The position numbers and the translations under genes are program-made. Positions 34,121 to 45,945 of a stretch of DNA of 64,000 bases are shown here, one piece after another. Within the stretch, counting starts at the first letter, position 1. Every line of letters starts with the position of its first letter. The DNA is taken from contig JARUPZ010000026.1 of NCBI GenBank assembly GCA_031213475.1, positions 6,741,785 to 6,805,784 of the forward strand. Direction: 5' to 3'. The DNA is from Nereocystis luetkeana (lineage: Eukaryota > Sar > Phaeophyceae > Laminariales > Laminariaceae). Under the pieces are notes generated by a model. That model was not told the origin of the DNA. It searched no databases and saw only the letters and a program-made list of their open reading frames with translations.

Positions 34121-35233
34121 GTATGTTTCAAAGCACTCCCTACAGAGTGACTGCTTGTAGGTCCTGCGCTCCTTGTGTATGACGGAGCACGGTGGGAACG
34201 GGACGTCCACCTCGAAGCCATCGCCGTCGTAGTCCATGTCCGCGTCGCTGCTGTCCTCCGAACCTCTCTCGGACTCATCGAACGAAGAATCGTCGTCGTT
34301 CATGCTCTCGGGGGTCTGGCTGGCAAAACTATCCGACGACCTGTTCTTATCCAGAGGAGATCGTGCTGAAGACGCCGCACTCGTCGCTGAGGACGGCGGC
34401 CTATGCCGCGCCGGCGGGGTGGCTGGGGGTGGCCTCTCCACGCTCGTCCCGGAAGCGCGGTCGTTTTCTTGAGCGGGCGGCGCCGGGAGGGCACCCTTTT
34501 CAGGCCGTGAAGCTTTGCCGGCTCTTCCGATGGGCTCGTCTTCGCTCGATACCTCATCGCTCGAAATCTGTTCGTCATCGAATCCGGCTGCACCCGCCAA
34601 CGTCTCCGTCTCCAACGCTGCCGCCGGGTTGGCCCCGGCCCCTTGTTGCCGGAAGCTGTTTGAAGCCTGCTCCTCGTCGCCCTCCTCGTTGTCGGTTCCC
34701 CTATCGTCCGCACTGTCATCCAGGCTGTCATCGGATATTTCCAGGACCTCCACCTCGACTCTTTCCGCACCTTCCACCACCGCGCGGCCATCTCCCGGAA
34801 GCACCCCTCCCCCACCCGCGCCATCTCCGCCCGAACCCGCGCCGCCTGCGCCCGCCACGCCATGGCCATCCTGTCGAAGCGCCCCACCCCGCGCACCAGC
34901 CCCACCTGAAGCCGCCCCACCTCCGTCTCTCCCACGCTTCTGCCGCTCTTCGTCGCCACAACGCTCCGAGTCGTCGTCGCTGACATCGTCTACGGGAGGG
35001 AGGGGGTTGCTCGCTTTCCCGGTCGAGGCTTCTCCCCCGCTCCCGCCGCCCGCTGTGGCGGTTGCGGCGCCGTTGCCCATGGCATCGCAAGGTGGGGCGG
35101 CTGAGCTGTCATTGGCCGGAGAGAGGGGCTCCACCGGGGTTTCTCCAACCACAGCCTCCATGAGGAGATCCAGGTGCCAACTGCCGTCGGACCCGGAGGC
35201 CAGGGGATTCATCAGGGTCACCGTATACACCAT
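34121..35233 (-). CDS. Gene 1, first coding exon: acidic low-complexity protein
   Basis: Start ATG at 35233-35231 in a strong CCACCATGG context; 371 codons to a donor GTGCGT at 34120 (alternative donor GTAAAT at 34116). The N-terminus MVYTVTLMNPLASGSDGSWH is protein-like. Then come Gly/Ala-rich and strongly acidic Ser/Asp/Glu patches (LEISDDSLDDSADDRGTDNE, QISSDEVSSEDEP, MNDDDSSFDESERGSEDSSD) and a terminal Cys-containing segment (PPCSVIHKERRTYKQSLCRE) with C-x-x-C spacing (CREC) that could start a zinc-binding module. Acidic start plus RS tail suggests a nuclear protein; no family is recognised. In total gene 1 encodes about 2000 residues. Confidence 0.6.
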
Positions 35234-37390
35234 GGTGGAGCCCTCCTTCCATAAAAGACCTGGTCGAGGCAAAACACGTTTTTTGGGGGAAAACCAAGAA
35301 ACGATCGTGAAATAATGTAGCTGCAACGTGTGCACACCTCAGACAGAGAAATCTTCTACAGATCATTCCCACTCGATGATCTAGATCTATGACGGCAGAT
35401 ATATAATCTATTCCCGATATTGTTTGGTCTACAGTAACTAATGCTGCCGGGTGGGATCTGCATAATCTGCATCTATACATGACATGTCTCCTGGGTTGGA
35501 CCTGTACTATGCACATCCTGCACAGCCTCTCGCAACGGTAGGTGAGGAACTATATTACAGATTATCTAGATCATGACCTGTCCGAGGTGCAAAAGGGAGT
35601 ATACTGGTATTTCATACCAGGTATCCATACAACGTACCATGTAAATTATTAGTAAGTGGTCTTCGGTTTCTGTTTCTTCGTCTATTAAATGAAGTGCGCT
35701 CTGCTACAAATGCCATACTTCCGAGTATAAGGTAGATACCTGGTAGTAAATATCGCTGTGGAGTGGGGCATTTGTTTGGGTCAGAGCGATACTGCGGCAT
35801 TCATATTTAAAGGATGGTCGAATTCGGACTGGAACGCGTAAGACACATTGTCGAGGGGCAACGCCGTACATTGCCGGGCGGGTTCAATATGGCAACATGG
35901 TTACGGAAGAAATGGTCTTTATTTCGTTTTTTTTTTAGTTACCCTCCTTGAATTTTTCAGGGGTGACAGTCATACGATACCCCAGGGAAAACGTGATAAA
36001 GCATGCACTGCGGCGCAAGCCGTAAGACAAGAACAACAATACCACGTGGGTATCCTTTGTAAGACTGTCATAAATTATAAGGGGTCCTTATTTCTGTTTC
36101 TATTGTGGGCGGGTCACTCCAAGCCGACAAATTGCCGAAATAGTCCCACTCATGCAAAGACAGCCTGATGCGTGTAAAAATCGTGAATGAAAAAAAAAGG
36201 GCGACTTACGGAAGCATCTGAAAATGCACATAAAACGGGCTCTTGCGCTGGCGGGGAAACTCAGTAGTAGCCCAAGCCGCGACGATCGGGCGGGTCAAGA
36301 AACCACGGAAGCGTGGCGATCACCACCGGATGAGGGACGCCAACATCGATCGCCTTAGCACAGCAAGGTGCCACCCGCGGCCGAACGCACCGAGACGGCT
36401 GAAGCTTGCCGATCAGCGGAGAACATGGCTGGAGAGCGCGCAACACGCAGTGACCAATAATCGGCAGCCCCGAACACAGCCGTGCCACAGGCGCGACGAA
36501 GTGATGAAGGTTAAGCGTTGGAGCAGAACGAGCAGAGGCTGCACGCGGAATCGAACGCGCGTTTGGTACAAGGCGGCGACGGAAGCCGACAAGAACCGGA
36601 GGCGTGCGCCAAAATCGGCGAGTTTGGGGAGAAGATGCGCCGCTTGTTCGTGGTCAAAAGATGGGCTGACAAAACGAAAGACAAAATCTCGTAGTGGTGA
36701 TTCCCGAGGGTTGTCCTTGGTGAAGGACGCGCGGCAAAACTAAAAACAAAAGCTCGTCTTGGTGGTCTGCGAGAGGGCAGAGCAAGGGCCGCTTGTAGCT
36801 CGGCGTGATCAACCAGTATTGCCTCTCCTGGAGCGGCTCGTCCGTGACAAGATGAGGACTAAGCAACATATCGCAGCGTAGAGCTCCGAGAGCGGGGCAA
36901 CCGCTGTCGCATGCCGTGCGTGCCGCGCTGTTGCCGCTGCTCGAGCGGGCTTTGGGTACATACAAACAAGGCTCTGCATTGTAACGTGTGTACAAAGTAT
37001 ACATCTACGGTTGTCATTGGCTCGAAAACAATTTTGAGGAAAATGTTCAATGGGTGCACAGGACTGGACTTACATGTACAGAATGGGACGACAAGTACAG
37101 TACTACCTCGCTTGGCTCTGCGGCAGACACGCATGCATGAATGCCGGGAAAGCTTGCGCGGCCGCGTCAGCATTCATTCTCCGCGCGCCGTCCGCAAATC
37201 GATTGAGTTTTTCCCTTTTATCCAGCTCTGACGGCAGATAACCACTCGACATACACGTAAATATGACTCTGTAAAAAACTTTTGGTCGCTTTTAGTGGTG
37301 AACCGGAATATTGACGTGGCCCGAACTAACGCAAGCCGTATCTCCCTGTTTTTTCGGCGCACCGCGTGTCTGCTACTCTTCGTGCTCTAG
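35234..37390. other. Spacer upstream of gene 1
   Basis: 35340-35580 carries GATCT-rich short motifs like those at 48.5-49.4 kb. An uninterrupted 166-codon plus-strand frame at 36243-36743 is Arg/Lys-rich without domain features and is probably chance in a GC-rich patch. No promoter element is clear. Confidence 0.35.
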
Positions 37391-37512
37391 TATTATGGGG
37401 AACCATAGTTATCAGGGCCCATCATATACGCAAAAACCTATACCTGGTATATTACAATATTCTTACTAAACATATTTGGTCCTGATTACTACTGGATGTT
37501 CCCCCGAAATAC
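37391..37512. mobile_element. MITE family A, diverged copy with TACCTGGTATA insert
   Basis: Arms TATTATGGGGAACCATAGTT and its degenerate complement near 37470-37512. The middle carries TACCTGGTATATTAC not found in the main form. Resembles the copy at 53841-53960 (GTTATCAGGRCCCATCAT type), so these two form a subfamily. Confidence 0.65.
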
Positions 37513-37812
37513 CCTGTTTTCAAAGATTTTTCTCGCTGCTTCTGCTCCTACGGCAAAGCGCAACTATTCATCTAGCCGTCTCTTCCGGTCTCTCGTGAAG
37601 GTCAACGAGTGGTTGTTGCATACCATGTGGAACACCACAAAACGCTTTCACGTGCATTAGATCTTGGTGCCCCCGTCAACTTGCGGGTTTGGCCGAGAGT
37701 ATCCCATGGGCGTGTACAGTATTCGGTCTGCGTATCGTTACAAGTTATTTCGTTGCTTGGCCAGATGCCGCACCTTCTGCAAACGAAAGTCAACCTGAGA
37801 ACTAAATTTAAT

Positions 37813-37902
37813 ACTTTTAGGATCGCAGTCCCGTTTTTGGGGACAAACCACTCAAATGTCAAGTACTTTGTCCCCAAAACGGGACTGCGGTTCTGAAAGG
37901 GT
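37813..37902. mobile_element. MITE family B, copy 3
   Basis: Palindrome with GATCGCAGTCCCGTTTTTGG / CCAAAACGGGACTGCGGTTC arms around ACTCAAATGTCAAGT, close to the copy at 33481-33574. Confidence 0.85.
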
Positions 37903-38369
37903 AAAGGAGGGGCACATTCTTGGGAGAATGCACATCAAGCCAATCGAGTTTTGTAGAGTATCGACAATATTAACATAACATATCGAGCTGGACGATCGAG
38001 CTTCTCGCAGTGCAACCATTTTGGCACTCTGGCACGAAGAAAAAGCATGCAGCGCAAGGAGTCGACTTGGGCATCCTACTTCGACGAAGCTCCCAATTGT
38101 GAGCTGTACGTCGTTCTCGCAGTCCTACGTTTCCACAGAGCACCCCTTGGGAGTGAAACCCAGAAAATCGCCGAAGACGGAACTCAAACATCTCCACCCT
38201 GCTGTCAGACTCAAAACGCGCTCTCTAAGAGCGCAACAGTCTTGATTTTCAACCACCCCATCCACAACTGCTGGTCACGATTTGGGAGCCTTTCGGGTGA
38301 TGCAGCCACACGAGGCGAACCCCGTCGGCGCAGATGGTGCTTCGGGCCCCACCGGGGATCATGCTATGA

Positions 38370-38610
38370 AGACACGGCCGGAGATCGTGCCAGGCCCAAG
38401 CGGAGATCATGCCAGCGACGAAAGGAGCTTGCGCCATATTCGAACGGAGATCGTGGCAGGCCGAAACGGAGATCGTGGCAGGCCCAAACGGAGATCGTGC
38501 CTGGCCCAAACGGAGTTCGTGCCAGGTCCAAACGGAGATCGTGCTAGGTCCACAAGGAGATCGTGCCAGGTCCAAGCGGAGATCGTGCCAGGCCCGATCG
38601 GGGGGGGGTG
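38370..38610 (+). repeat. 22-23 bp minisatellite
   Basis: About ten diverged units of CGGAGATCGTGCCAGGCCCAA. Substitutions such as AGTTCGTG, GTGCTAGG and GTCCACAA distinguish units. One unit near 38408-38430 is interrupted. Both strands stay open across it only because of the repeat. Confidence 0.9.
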
Positions 38611-39570
38611 GAAGACCGAGAACGTACGTATACTCCCGGTATTCACACCCGTACACTGCTGTGTACAATAACTTCGGAAAAATTGAAATATTGAGCCTCT
38701 CCCATGACCACCGACTATTAAAATACCTAAAGTAGTAGGTTCAGGTGACGTCTCAAGCACTTCAGCAGTGGAACCACATTATTAAGGACGCACCACTAAC
38801 TCGGACTTATTGTGGGAAAACACGCGGTGCGAAGTAAAAGGGGTAAAAACTTTGACAAGAACAACAGCAACGATACCGTCGCTCATCGCCACGGACTAAA
38901 TTGATTGCGGCGATGATTTCATGTCAGGGAAGCAAACATCAGCAGCGAGAAAACTAAACATCAACAACGACAACAGCAGCAACAACAAAAAACAACACCA
39001 CTAATGCCATCATCACCACCGACACCGACGCCAACACCAACACCGACACCGACACCAACACCAACACCACCAACACCAATGACAACGACAACAGTCGTTG
39101 ACGATCCCATTTCACGCTTTTGCGCATGATGTATGAGATCAATATCCTACGTGCGGCAACGTTATCGATATGTACCCCCCCATCCCACCAAGAATCCATC
39201 CGTGCTTCAAAAAAGCTACCTGGTACGACACAACGAACAAATCTCACATTAACCCTAGGACAGAGGTACCGTACAAGGCGCAAGACAATACACTCCTCAG
39301 CGGGATAAACTTCAGAACCGACTTTTCTACCAAACCAGGGGAGCTGGGGTGCACATAACGAAACGGCGGGTTTGAGAAAATCTCGCCGAGATACTTGCAC
39401 ACGTCGTCGCTCGGCGTTCACAGTCTTCCCGCTGTCGAAAAACATCAGCTTTGAAATTATTTCGAGGCGGTGGGTGATATCGCGAGTGTGTTCATATATC
39501 CAGGTAGACGGTATACGTAGACTTTGAAAAACGCGATGAATGCGGTCGATCTATGTCATACCTTTCATCA
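38611..39570. other. No gene; CAACACCGACACC-type simple sequence
   Basis: 38960-39090 (plus) is an AAC/ACC-rich simple-sequence tract (CAACAACGACAACAGCAGC, ACACCGACACCAACACC). Nothing else is supported. Confidence 0.5.
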
Positions 39571-39648
39571 ACCCCTTTAGGACTGAAGTAATGTTTCAAA
39601 TCAAAGTAATTTGTCCCAAAAACGGGGCTGCAGTCCTAAAAGACTTAG
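39571..39648. mobile_element. MITE family B, diverged copy 4
   Basis: Arms CCCCTTTAGGACTG... and ...GGGGCTGCAGTCCTAAAAG around CAAATCAAAGTAATTTG; part of the left arm is missing. Confidence 0.6.
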
Positions 39649-39671
39649 TGGGAAAAAACACGCAGCAGTTT

Positions 39672-39722
39672 TGCCTTGTGAGGCAACTTTGAGCTCCTCG
39701 TGCGAGTAACTACTGCAGTAGT
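39672..39722 (+). repeat. Short duplicated block, copy 1
   Basis: TTTTGCCTTGTGAGGCAACT followed by TTGAGCTCCTCGTGCGAGTAACTACT recurs at 40527-40572 with one change, in the same orientation. It includes the palindrome TTGCCTTGTGAGGCAA. Confidence 0.75.
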
Positions 39723-40020
39723 TAGTGCAAGTATCATAATCGTGCATGCTGCGAGGGTGTCCTACCTATCCGTATGTTGCGCTTATATAGGACTATTATC
39801 AAGCATAGTGTTGGGATGATTTATTCATCTATATTTTCGAATTTAATACGACACCGATGAACAAAAAGAACAAAGCCGACACAACTGCGATAATTGAAGC
39901 TCCCGTTCAAGAGTGTCAGTATTGAAGAACACACTGGGACGCCAGGGAATGGAGGGCTAGACACAATTCGATACGATATTGCTGCTTATCGAAAGTTCGA
40001 TATTTCTCGTGTGGTACCTT

Positions 40021-40118
40021 GACCCCTATTATAACCGCAGTCCCGTTGTGGGGACAAACCCTACGTAGAACTTGAGTGGTTCGTACCCAAAACGGGACCG
40101 CAATTCCGAGAGCGTTAG
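40021..40118. mobile_element. MITE family B, copy 5
   Basis: TATAACCGCAGTCCCGTTGTGG and CCAAAACGGGACCGCAATTC arms, with a longer centre (CCTACGTAGAACTTGAGTGG). Confidence 0.7.
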
Positions 40119-40338
40119 AAGGCGTGCCGAGTCACAGCTGTAGCAACAACAGAAGGAGCTATTCGACACCCACGCAGGCAGCATGGTGATGCTCGTTCGT
40201 TCCGATAGTCGCTTGATACTGTCGTTTCTCGTCGTTTCTTGGGGCGCAACACAATAATATATACCAGGTATATATTATACCATGGTATATATACATATAT
40301 GAATGGGCTCCCAACGGGTTGACAGCTACTACAGCTAC

Positions 40339-40447
40339 TATTACGGGGGGGCATAGTTAATAGGACCTATGGTATACATCAAACCCTACATATTTAACCA
40401 ATTTTACTAACAATATTCGGTTCTATTAACTATGGTCCCCCGTAATA
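40339..40447. mobile_element. MITE family A, copy 2
   Basis: 109-bp palindrome starting TATTACGGGGGG and ending GGTCCCCCGTAATA-like, with GGACCTATGGTATACAT and CCAATTTTACTAACAATATT in the middle. TA at both edges may be the target duplication. Confidence 0.85.
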
Positions 40448-40526
40448 CCCGGCAGACGCTTGACAAGACCGCCCTTGTCGCTTTTTCTGTCGCTGTGTCG
40501 GCTCACACTAGTAGGGGTTGCCCTTT

Positions 40527-40572
40527 TTTGCCTTGTGAGGCAACTTTGAGCTCCTCGTGTGAGTAACTACTG
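40527..40572 (+). repeat. Short duplicated block, copy 2
   Basis: Second copy of the 39672-39722 block, between two family A MITEs. Confidence 0.75.
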
Positions 40573-40629
40573 TGCATACCGGATAGTATGATTGCTTTAC
40601 AAGCACACCCGCCCGCGACACAGCAGAAC

Positions 40630-40738
40630 TATTACGGGGGACCGTAGTTAATAGGACCAAATATTGTTAGTAAAAATGGTTAAATATATAGGTTTCTACA
40701 TATATCATAGGTCCTTTTAACTATGGTCCCCCGTAATA
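40630..40738. mobile_element. MITE family A, copy 3 (inverted orientation)
   Basis: TATTACGGGGGACCGTAGTT...GGTCCCCCGTAATA. The internal ACCAAATATTGTTAGTAAAA is the complement of the usual right half, so this copy is inverted relative to the one at 40339. Confidence 0.85.
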
Positions 40739-40872
40739 GTGCACGGATCGCGCCCAATCCTCGACGAGCGTGTTCGGATTGCTCCCGTAAATCCGCCATG
40801 TCTGACAGAGTTTCTCAATGTGCCCGAACAGCAACTAGAGTATTTTCGGGAACAACAACCAAGTAGGCCTCT

Positions 40873-40893
40873 GGTTAGGGCTAGGGTTAGGGT
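40873..40893 (+). repeat. Telomere-like TTAGGG tract, very short
   Basis: GGTTAGGGCTAGGGTTAGGG, about three degenerate units. Too short to be more than an interstitial relic or chance. Confidence 0.35.
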
Positions 40894-41964
40894 AAGAGTT
40901 CCGGGTCGGGGCGGTGGCCGCTGTGAGCCGAAGCCGGAAATATTATCCCCATCGGGAAAAAAACCCGACCAGTTTCGTGACAACCCTTTCCCCATTAGAA
41001 CAGCATCATTTTCTTCAGGCGCCACTGAAGATCTTTACCCGAGATCGTAGATTGGCTGTGGATGGTGTCCGGACGGTCTTCCTTTGTCGACCTTACTGGC
41101 TACCAGGTATTGTGTAAAAGTGCGCATACGAAGAGATATCTTCGAAAAAAATACGAAAAAACAACAAAACATACGGATACACATTTGTTCCATGTGGGAC
41201 TAATTTTACGTATTGATAGTTTTATGTACGCGTACTCGTAGCGATTTTGGTCAGGTTGCGCGAACACACGTCTTCAAGGTCACGGTCCGGGTGAGACACT
41301 CAGGACGCTCCTCATGTGCGGAGGAGCTCAGAAGCCAAGGCACCATCACCCCGACCGTTGATTTTCGCTCTTTCGCTAAACCAGGGTCCCAAAAGGCTGA
41401 GAACCACTAGGTGCGTACAATAGACTACACCAAAAACGGTGTGCCCATCGACATCCAGCACACCCAATGTTTTCGTCACCCCTATCAACAGTGGTAAACC
41501 GCGGTACTTCTCTGGCCTTTCGCTGGAGTTCGATTATTCTCGAGGATGGCATATATATATATATATCGGGGGGAAAAGGAGACTCTGTTGAAAGCGCCTA
41601 TTAATAGCGTGTGTAGGTACGATTCGACGCGAGTCGACAAGGGAAGGAAATTTGGATCCCTTACAGACGCAAGGCACGCACGGTACTCGTGGCGTAGTGG
41701 GGGGGGGGGGGGGGGGAGACCCCTGCTTTTGTGACCCCTTCCAGAGTCACGACTATTTAGGGAGAGAGCTTGTAGAAGAGGGACGGAAGAAAAAACAATG
41801 GGATAGGGGGAAAAAAAAAAAGAAAGTTGTACGTGCTGATTCTTCACCCCGTAGAGATACCAGATCTGTCGTCACAAACTGCGAGACGGATATCAGGACT
41901 CAGGACACACATGGAAAAGGATCACTATTCAATCAACCGTTTTAGTACCGCACTCCGGTTTGAA
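40894..41964. other. No gene recognised
   Basis: Contains an (AT)n tract (41551-41566), a G-run (41699-41718) and an A-run (41811-41822). No supportable coding region. Confidence 0.4.
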
Positions 41965-41977
41965 GGACAGATTACTT

Positions 41978-42320
41978 TTTTTTTTTTTTTTTTTTTTTTC
42001 CATCCCATTCATTATCTTCGCACATCTTCTTCTCTCTCTCCTTCCAACTCGTAACTCAGATCCGGGGTCACATAGCAGGCTCTTCTCCCCCCTTCCCGCT
42101 ACGGTACGTGCCTTCATTTTTATCGCGAGAAGATTTCAGCCTTTTCTTCCCTCGTCGACTCGCATCGAATTGTGCCTACCCACGCTGCAAGGCGCTCTCA
42201 ACAATTGAATCCCTTTTTTTATTTTTGCAAATAAAGTCAAAGTCCGACCCTCCTAGGGCTCGAACCCAGGACTCAAACAAGTAGAATTCGAGGTTAACCA
42301 CTTGAACCACCGGGGCGACC
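41978..42320 (-). mobile_element. tRNA-derived SINE, copy 2, with perfect target-site duplication
   Basis: The minus strand starts with GGTCGCCCCGGTGGTTCAAG (A-box-like GTGGTTCAAGTGG), followed about 50 bases on by the intact B box GGTTCGAGCCC (within CCTGGGTTCGAGCCCTAGGA). Then a body shared with 14434-14790, ending in a pure A tail (T-run 41978-41999 on plus). GGACAGATTACTT is repeated exactly at 41965-41977 and 42321-42333. A perfect 13-bp duplication and poly-A show LINE-mediated insertion; the better B box suggests a younger copy than the other. Confidence 0.9.
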
Positions 42321-42333
42321 GGACAGATTACTT

Positions 42334-44690
42334 GGAATTGGAGGAAGGTGAAATTTTCTGTGCAGTACAGCAGTAGTAAAAATAAAAAGACTTGACATGT
42401 ACGTACAGGAAAAAAGTAAGAAATTCGGAAGCCGTGATACTGAATTTAGTGTGCAACGCACCCATTCTCTACCAAGGTTCAGTCTTACCGGAGAGTGTTT
42501 TTTCCATAATTTCCAAAAGTTTGGAAATAATAGGAGATATGTATCAATATACGGAGGCGTTCTGTCACCATTCGTGAAATTCTCCAGAACCGAAAATATC
42601 AAGTTCGTTAACATTCCATTATTTGGAAAAAAAACAGGACAATACGGAAGACTGAAAAATTGCGCGAAAAAAATGTCGAAAAATTGGAAAAAAAAAGGTC
42701 TCCGATAAGAATGACCCGAATAAACCAGTCTGGACCAGGTTTCCTGTTCTCTCAGACGACAAAGTTGGCTCTTACGTATATATAATCACGACGTTTTCAT
42801 TGTAACTTGGAATTAAAAAAATTGCAGCTACTGCTGTATCGCATTTGTTTCGATTATGCTCTATCGTACTCGGTACGTTTTCCGCAGTGGCATGACTGCT
42901 GTAGCTCCCGATTGGTTGGGGATTCAAATGATGTTCTGTCTCACACCACTACTACTGTATCATAGAACTACATACTTAGATCACAACCCCTGAGCGTGCT
43001 CGGTTGGTACATCCCTGGCCTCTCAGAGCTCCCACTTCCAAACCGCCTCCTTTCATTACTTGCCGGACCTTTCCAGCAGTTCTTTGTTTTCTCGGTCCTT
43101 TCTTCCTTTTTTCTTCTTTCGTTTCGTGTGCGTGCGTGTACTCCGAACACGGCATCGCGGGAGGATCCGGCACCGTCGCGGGTGTCAGCGGGTGCTGGCG
43201 GGTAGAGGGGGGGTTGCAAGGAGCGCGGTCGCCGCTTTCGTGCCTAGGCGTCGCGTGTGCCTCGAGACACGAGGGATGCATGAACGGGATTTGTCTGCCC
43301 CTCCATTTATGACTTTTGATAGAGTATGTACGAGTTATAAGGGTCGTTCGGGACGGCGAGATAATATTCAAGCGGTGCTTATTTTCGCGACCACGCTGAT
43401 TGAATGAGGGAGATGTGCAGTTTGAACACCAACGTTATCGAGATGGCGAACGACGGCCACGGTGAGCACCGGGCTTCACGCGAGGCGGGCGACGGGGCTG
43501 ATTGTGGCAGAGAGTGATAAAAGCTTTACCCGGACCGAATCGGTAGCGAGGTGGTCGCGAGAGGGGCGGGCGGCGTACGAGGCTGAGAGAGAAGTTCTTC
43601 TGTGCGATTTTTTTCTTTTCTTCTTTTTTACCGGGTGTAAGGTGTTCCAATCAGGCAGAAAATTATTACACGAGAGGGGACGGGGATGTTTTTCCTTTCC
43701 GAGTTTTCGGCTTCATTTTCATTGTTTTCACTGCTGTGCCGTGCTGTGATTTCGCCTTCTTCGTACATACGAGTACAAACATAAGAGCATATCGAAAGAA
43801 GAAAATAAGTACATGTACGTACGTGCGACATCCGCGACGCGAAGCGTACCAGTATGTGGCATCCGAGTTGGCATCGGAGCTGTTTTTTCCTGAAGCATGG
43901 CGGCGGGACTCTTGGCATTATCAAGTCGCCGGTCTGCAATTACGAACTAAACTCAATCGTAGACCTCTGTCACTTCGCATAATTTGATGTACTTTTTTTC
44001 CTTCCTGAGCGAGCGTAGCGGGCGGCGTAGGCCGCCGGCTGAGCGAAGCGCCTTGTACTACTGAATATGCCTGTGACCATATAATTTGTGATGGTCAATT
44101 CCACTATAGCTGTAGGACGAAAAATCGGTGTACGGTGTACGGACACTGGGCGCGCTGTCGCTGTCCTCGGGCAAAATCTATACCAGGGTATACGATATAC
44201 AGAGGTGAATCGAACGAGTTATTTGAGTACACTATGGTATGTACCTGGTACTGCACTCCTACAGACGTGCGAACGAAACCGGAAACAACAGGAAGCCGCA
44301 GGCAAGCCAACGATCTCACGCTCACGCCTCCTGTACAAAAGCCTGGCGCGAACTCGTTCGTAATTCTGCTGATACACAGCAGTAGCAGTACTCTCGAGTT
44401 GATTGGCATGCACAACAGTAGATTGCCCCAGCAAACTGTACCAGGTACGTAGGCATGTGCAGCAGTAGATTGCCCCAGCAAGCTCTACGACTGTATGTAT
44501 GATACATAACAGGACATGATACGAAATCGTGTGATACCTCCGCATCACATCTGCACGAGAGACCAAAGCAAACTCACACGTACCTACTGCTGCTGTATAC
44601 CAGGTACGTACAGCTTGCAAATGGCGAATTTCGACGATATTTTCGATCTCACGTGTGATAAGAGGTGACACATCAGTAAGATCGTGAACC
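42334..44690. other. No gene recognised
   Basis: Only short open frames. A pyrimidine-rich stretch at 43020-43130 and GTACGTACGTGC at 43816-43828. No promoter, RNA or family supported. Confidence 0.35.
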
Positions 44691-44694
44691 GACC

Positions 44695-44696
<2 letters not shown>

Positions 44697-44730
<34 letters not shown>
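44697..44730 (+). repeat. (CAG)n microsatellite
   Basis: Eleven or so uninterrupted CAG/AGC triplets. Confidence 0.95.
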
Positions 44731-44731
<1 letters not shown>

Positions 44732-45189
44732 GCGCGTGGGTCGTGGGGAATCCAGCAAGACCCACTCGCAGAAGTACTACAAATACCAGGTATTTGCAAG
44801 TACTACCCGCTGCGTGCCAAGAGGCTACGTGTACACGAAGTATGCTATTGAGCGATGCAACACCAGCAGCACTGCTTCACACTACTGCTGTGCTGTAGAC
44901 ACAAACGACAAAGAAAGGGCCGCAGTAAAGCCAACGCTCTCAACCAGACCCCCCCCCCAAAGTCGGGGACTTGAATTGTTGATTCTGTAATCAGCTTGAT
45001 TGAATGTCCCACGCTGCGTCGGACAGATAGATCATGCTGAATGAAGATCGCGTGTTTCCAAGTTCCTCACCTGCCGGCGCGAGAGGGTGTGCAGGATCTG
45101 CATATAGTAGCGCAGATCCAACCCAGAAAACATGTTCTACCTGGTACAGCAGTACCTGTGCTACCTGGTACCAGGTACGTACGTGATAA
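44731..45189. other. Motif-rich spacer
   Basis: TACCAGGTATT (44784), TACCTGGTACAG (45137), and TACCTGGTACCAGGTACGTA (45161) lie here, with TACAGCAGTA-type motifs. No gene. Confidence 0.4.
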
Positions 45190-45301
45190 TATTATGGGGG
45201 GGCATAGTTAATAGGTAGGACCCATGGTATACATAAAAACCTATATATTTCACCATTTTTACTAATAATATTTGGTCCTATTAACTATGGCCCCCGTAAT
45301 A
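45190..45301. mobile_element. MITE family A, copy 4
   Basis: TATTATGGGGGGGCATAGTT...AACTATGGCCCCCGTAATA with the usual internal ATGGTATACATAAAAACC; a GGTAGG duplication lengthens the left half slightly. Confidence 0.85.
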
Positions 45302-45761
45302 GTTTGTTGATTATATTTGTAAAGATCATGCAAATTATAGTCCCACCAGGCAACATGAGCTACAACACAACATACCAGTGAAAAAAAAAAAAAAAAGTAC
45401 AGATCAGGACGAAAGACAGACCAGGCGTCTATCTGAAAGATCTATATTTACAAATAGAACATGAAGTGGGAATCGATCCTCGGTCCTACCTGGTACACTA
45501 TTAATACTGCAGGTCAGGAGGTGTGATGTGTTAGTATGGTTTTCGTAGCAAGACTGCTGTGGCCGTATCGGTGAGATTTTCTCGCATTGCTTGCGGGTCC
45601 GAGTTCACGCGTGCAACAGCAGCAGAAACAGCAGCGGCAGCAGCGGCACCAAATGAACTGCCGCATCATGTCTCCTCCGCTGTCTGTCGGCTGCGGTATC
45701 AGTGTGGTGTGGGGTGTGGGTCTGTGGGTATGTCACAGAGTTTTGAGTTTTGAGAAAAAAA

Positions 45762-45945
45762 TGGCGAGACACAAAAAAATGCACAGGAAAATGGAGCATA
45801 GATTATTACAGCTCATGGATCTTGGTTCAAAATCAGGAGGTGGTGGCCAGTGCCGTGCTACGCAGAGAGCCCTCTTGTCTGCTGTTGATGTACCTGAACT
45901 TCGCGCTGGCCCCCCGCCAGTCGAGGCAGGCAACTACGGTCGGCA
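45762..45945 (+). CDS. Possible upstream exon (of gene 2 or separate)
   Basis: An ATG in AAAAAATGGCG context opens MARHKKMHRKMEHRLLQLMD followed by a Gly/Ser patch, up to GGCAG|GTATGA, a plausible donor at 45946. The basic N-terminus would suit the start of gene 2, 4.3 kb upstream of its first supported IQ exon. No homology is recognised. The alternative frame is also open. Confidence 0.25.

Noticed and set aside
34192-35315. Long plus-strand frames opposite gene 1 exon 1
   Set aside because: Antisense shadows of Ser/Asp/Gly-rich coding sequence; Pro/His/Arg-rich output is typical of such shadows.
36243-36743. 166-codon open plus-strand frame
   Set aside because: Arg/Lys-rich without domain, repeat or splice support; likely chance openness in a GC-rich patch.
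38370-38610. CRISPR-like array
   Set aside because: Units are contiguous with no spacers, and the context is eukaryotic.
38282-38671. Open frames on both strands over the 22-bp array
   Set aside because: Openness results from tandem repetition without stops, not selection.
40873-40893. Telomere or subtelomere boundary
   Set aside because: Only about three degenerate units and no flanking subtelomeric structure.
42250-42320. Functional tRNA gene
   Set aside because: A and B boxes are present but the anticodon and acceptor arms do not fold into a full cloverleaf; the body and A tail show a SINE.
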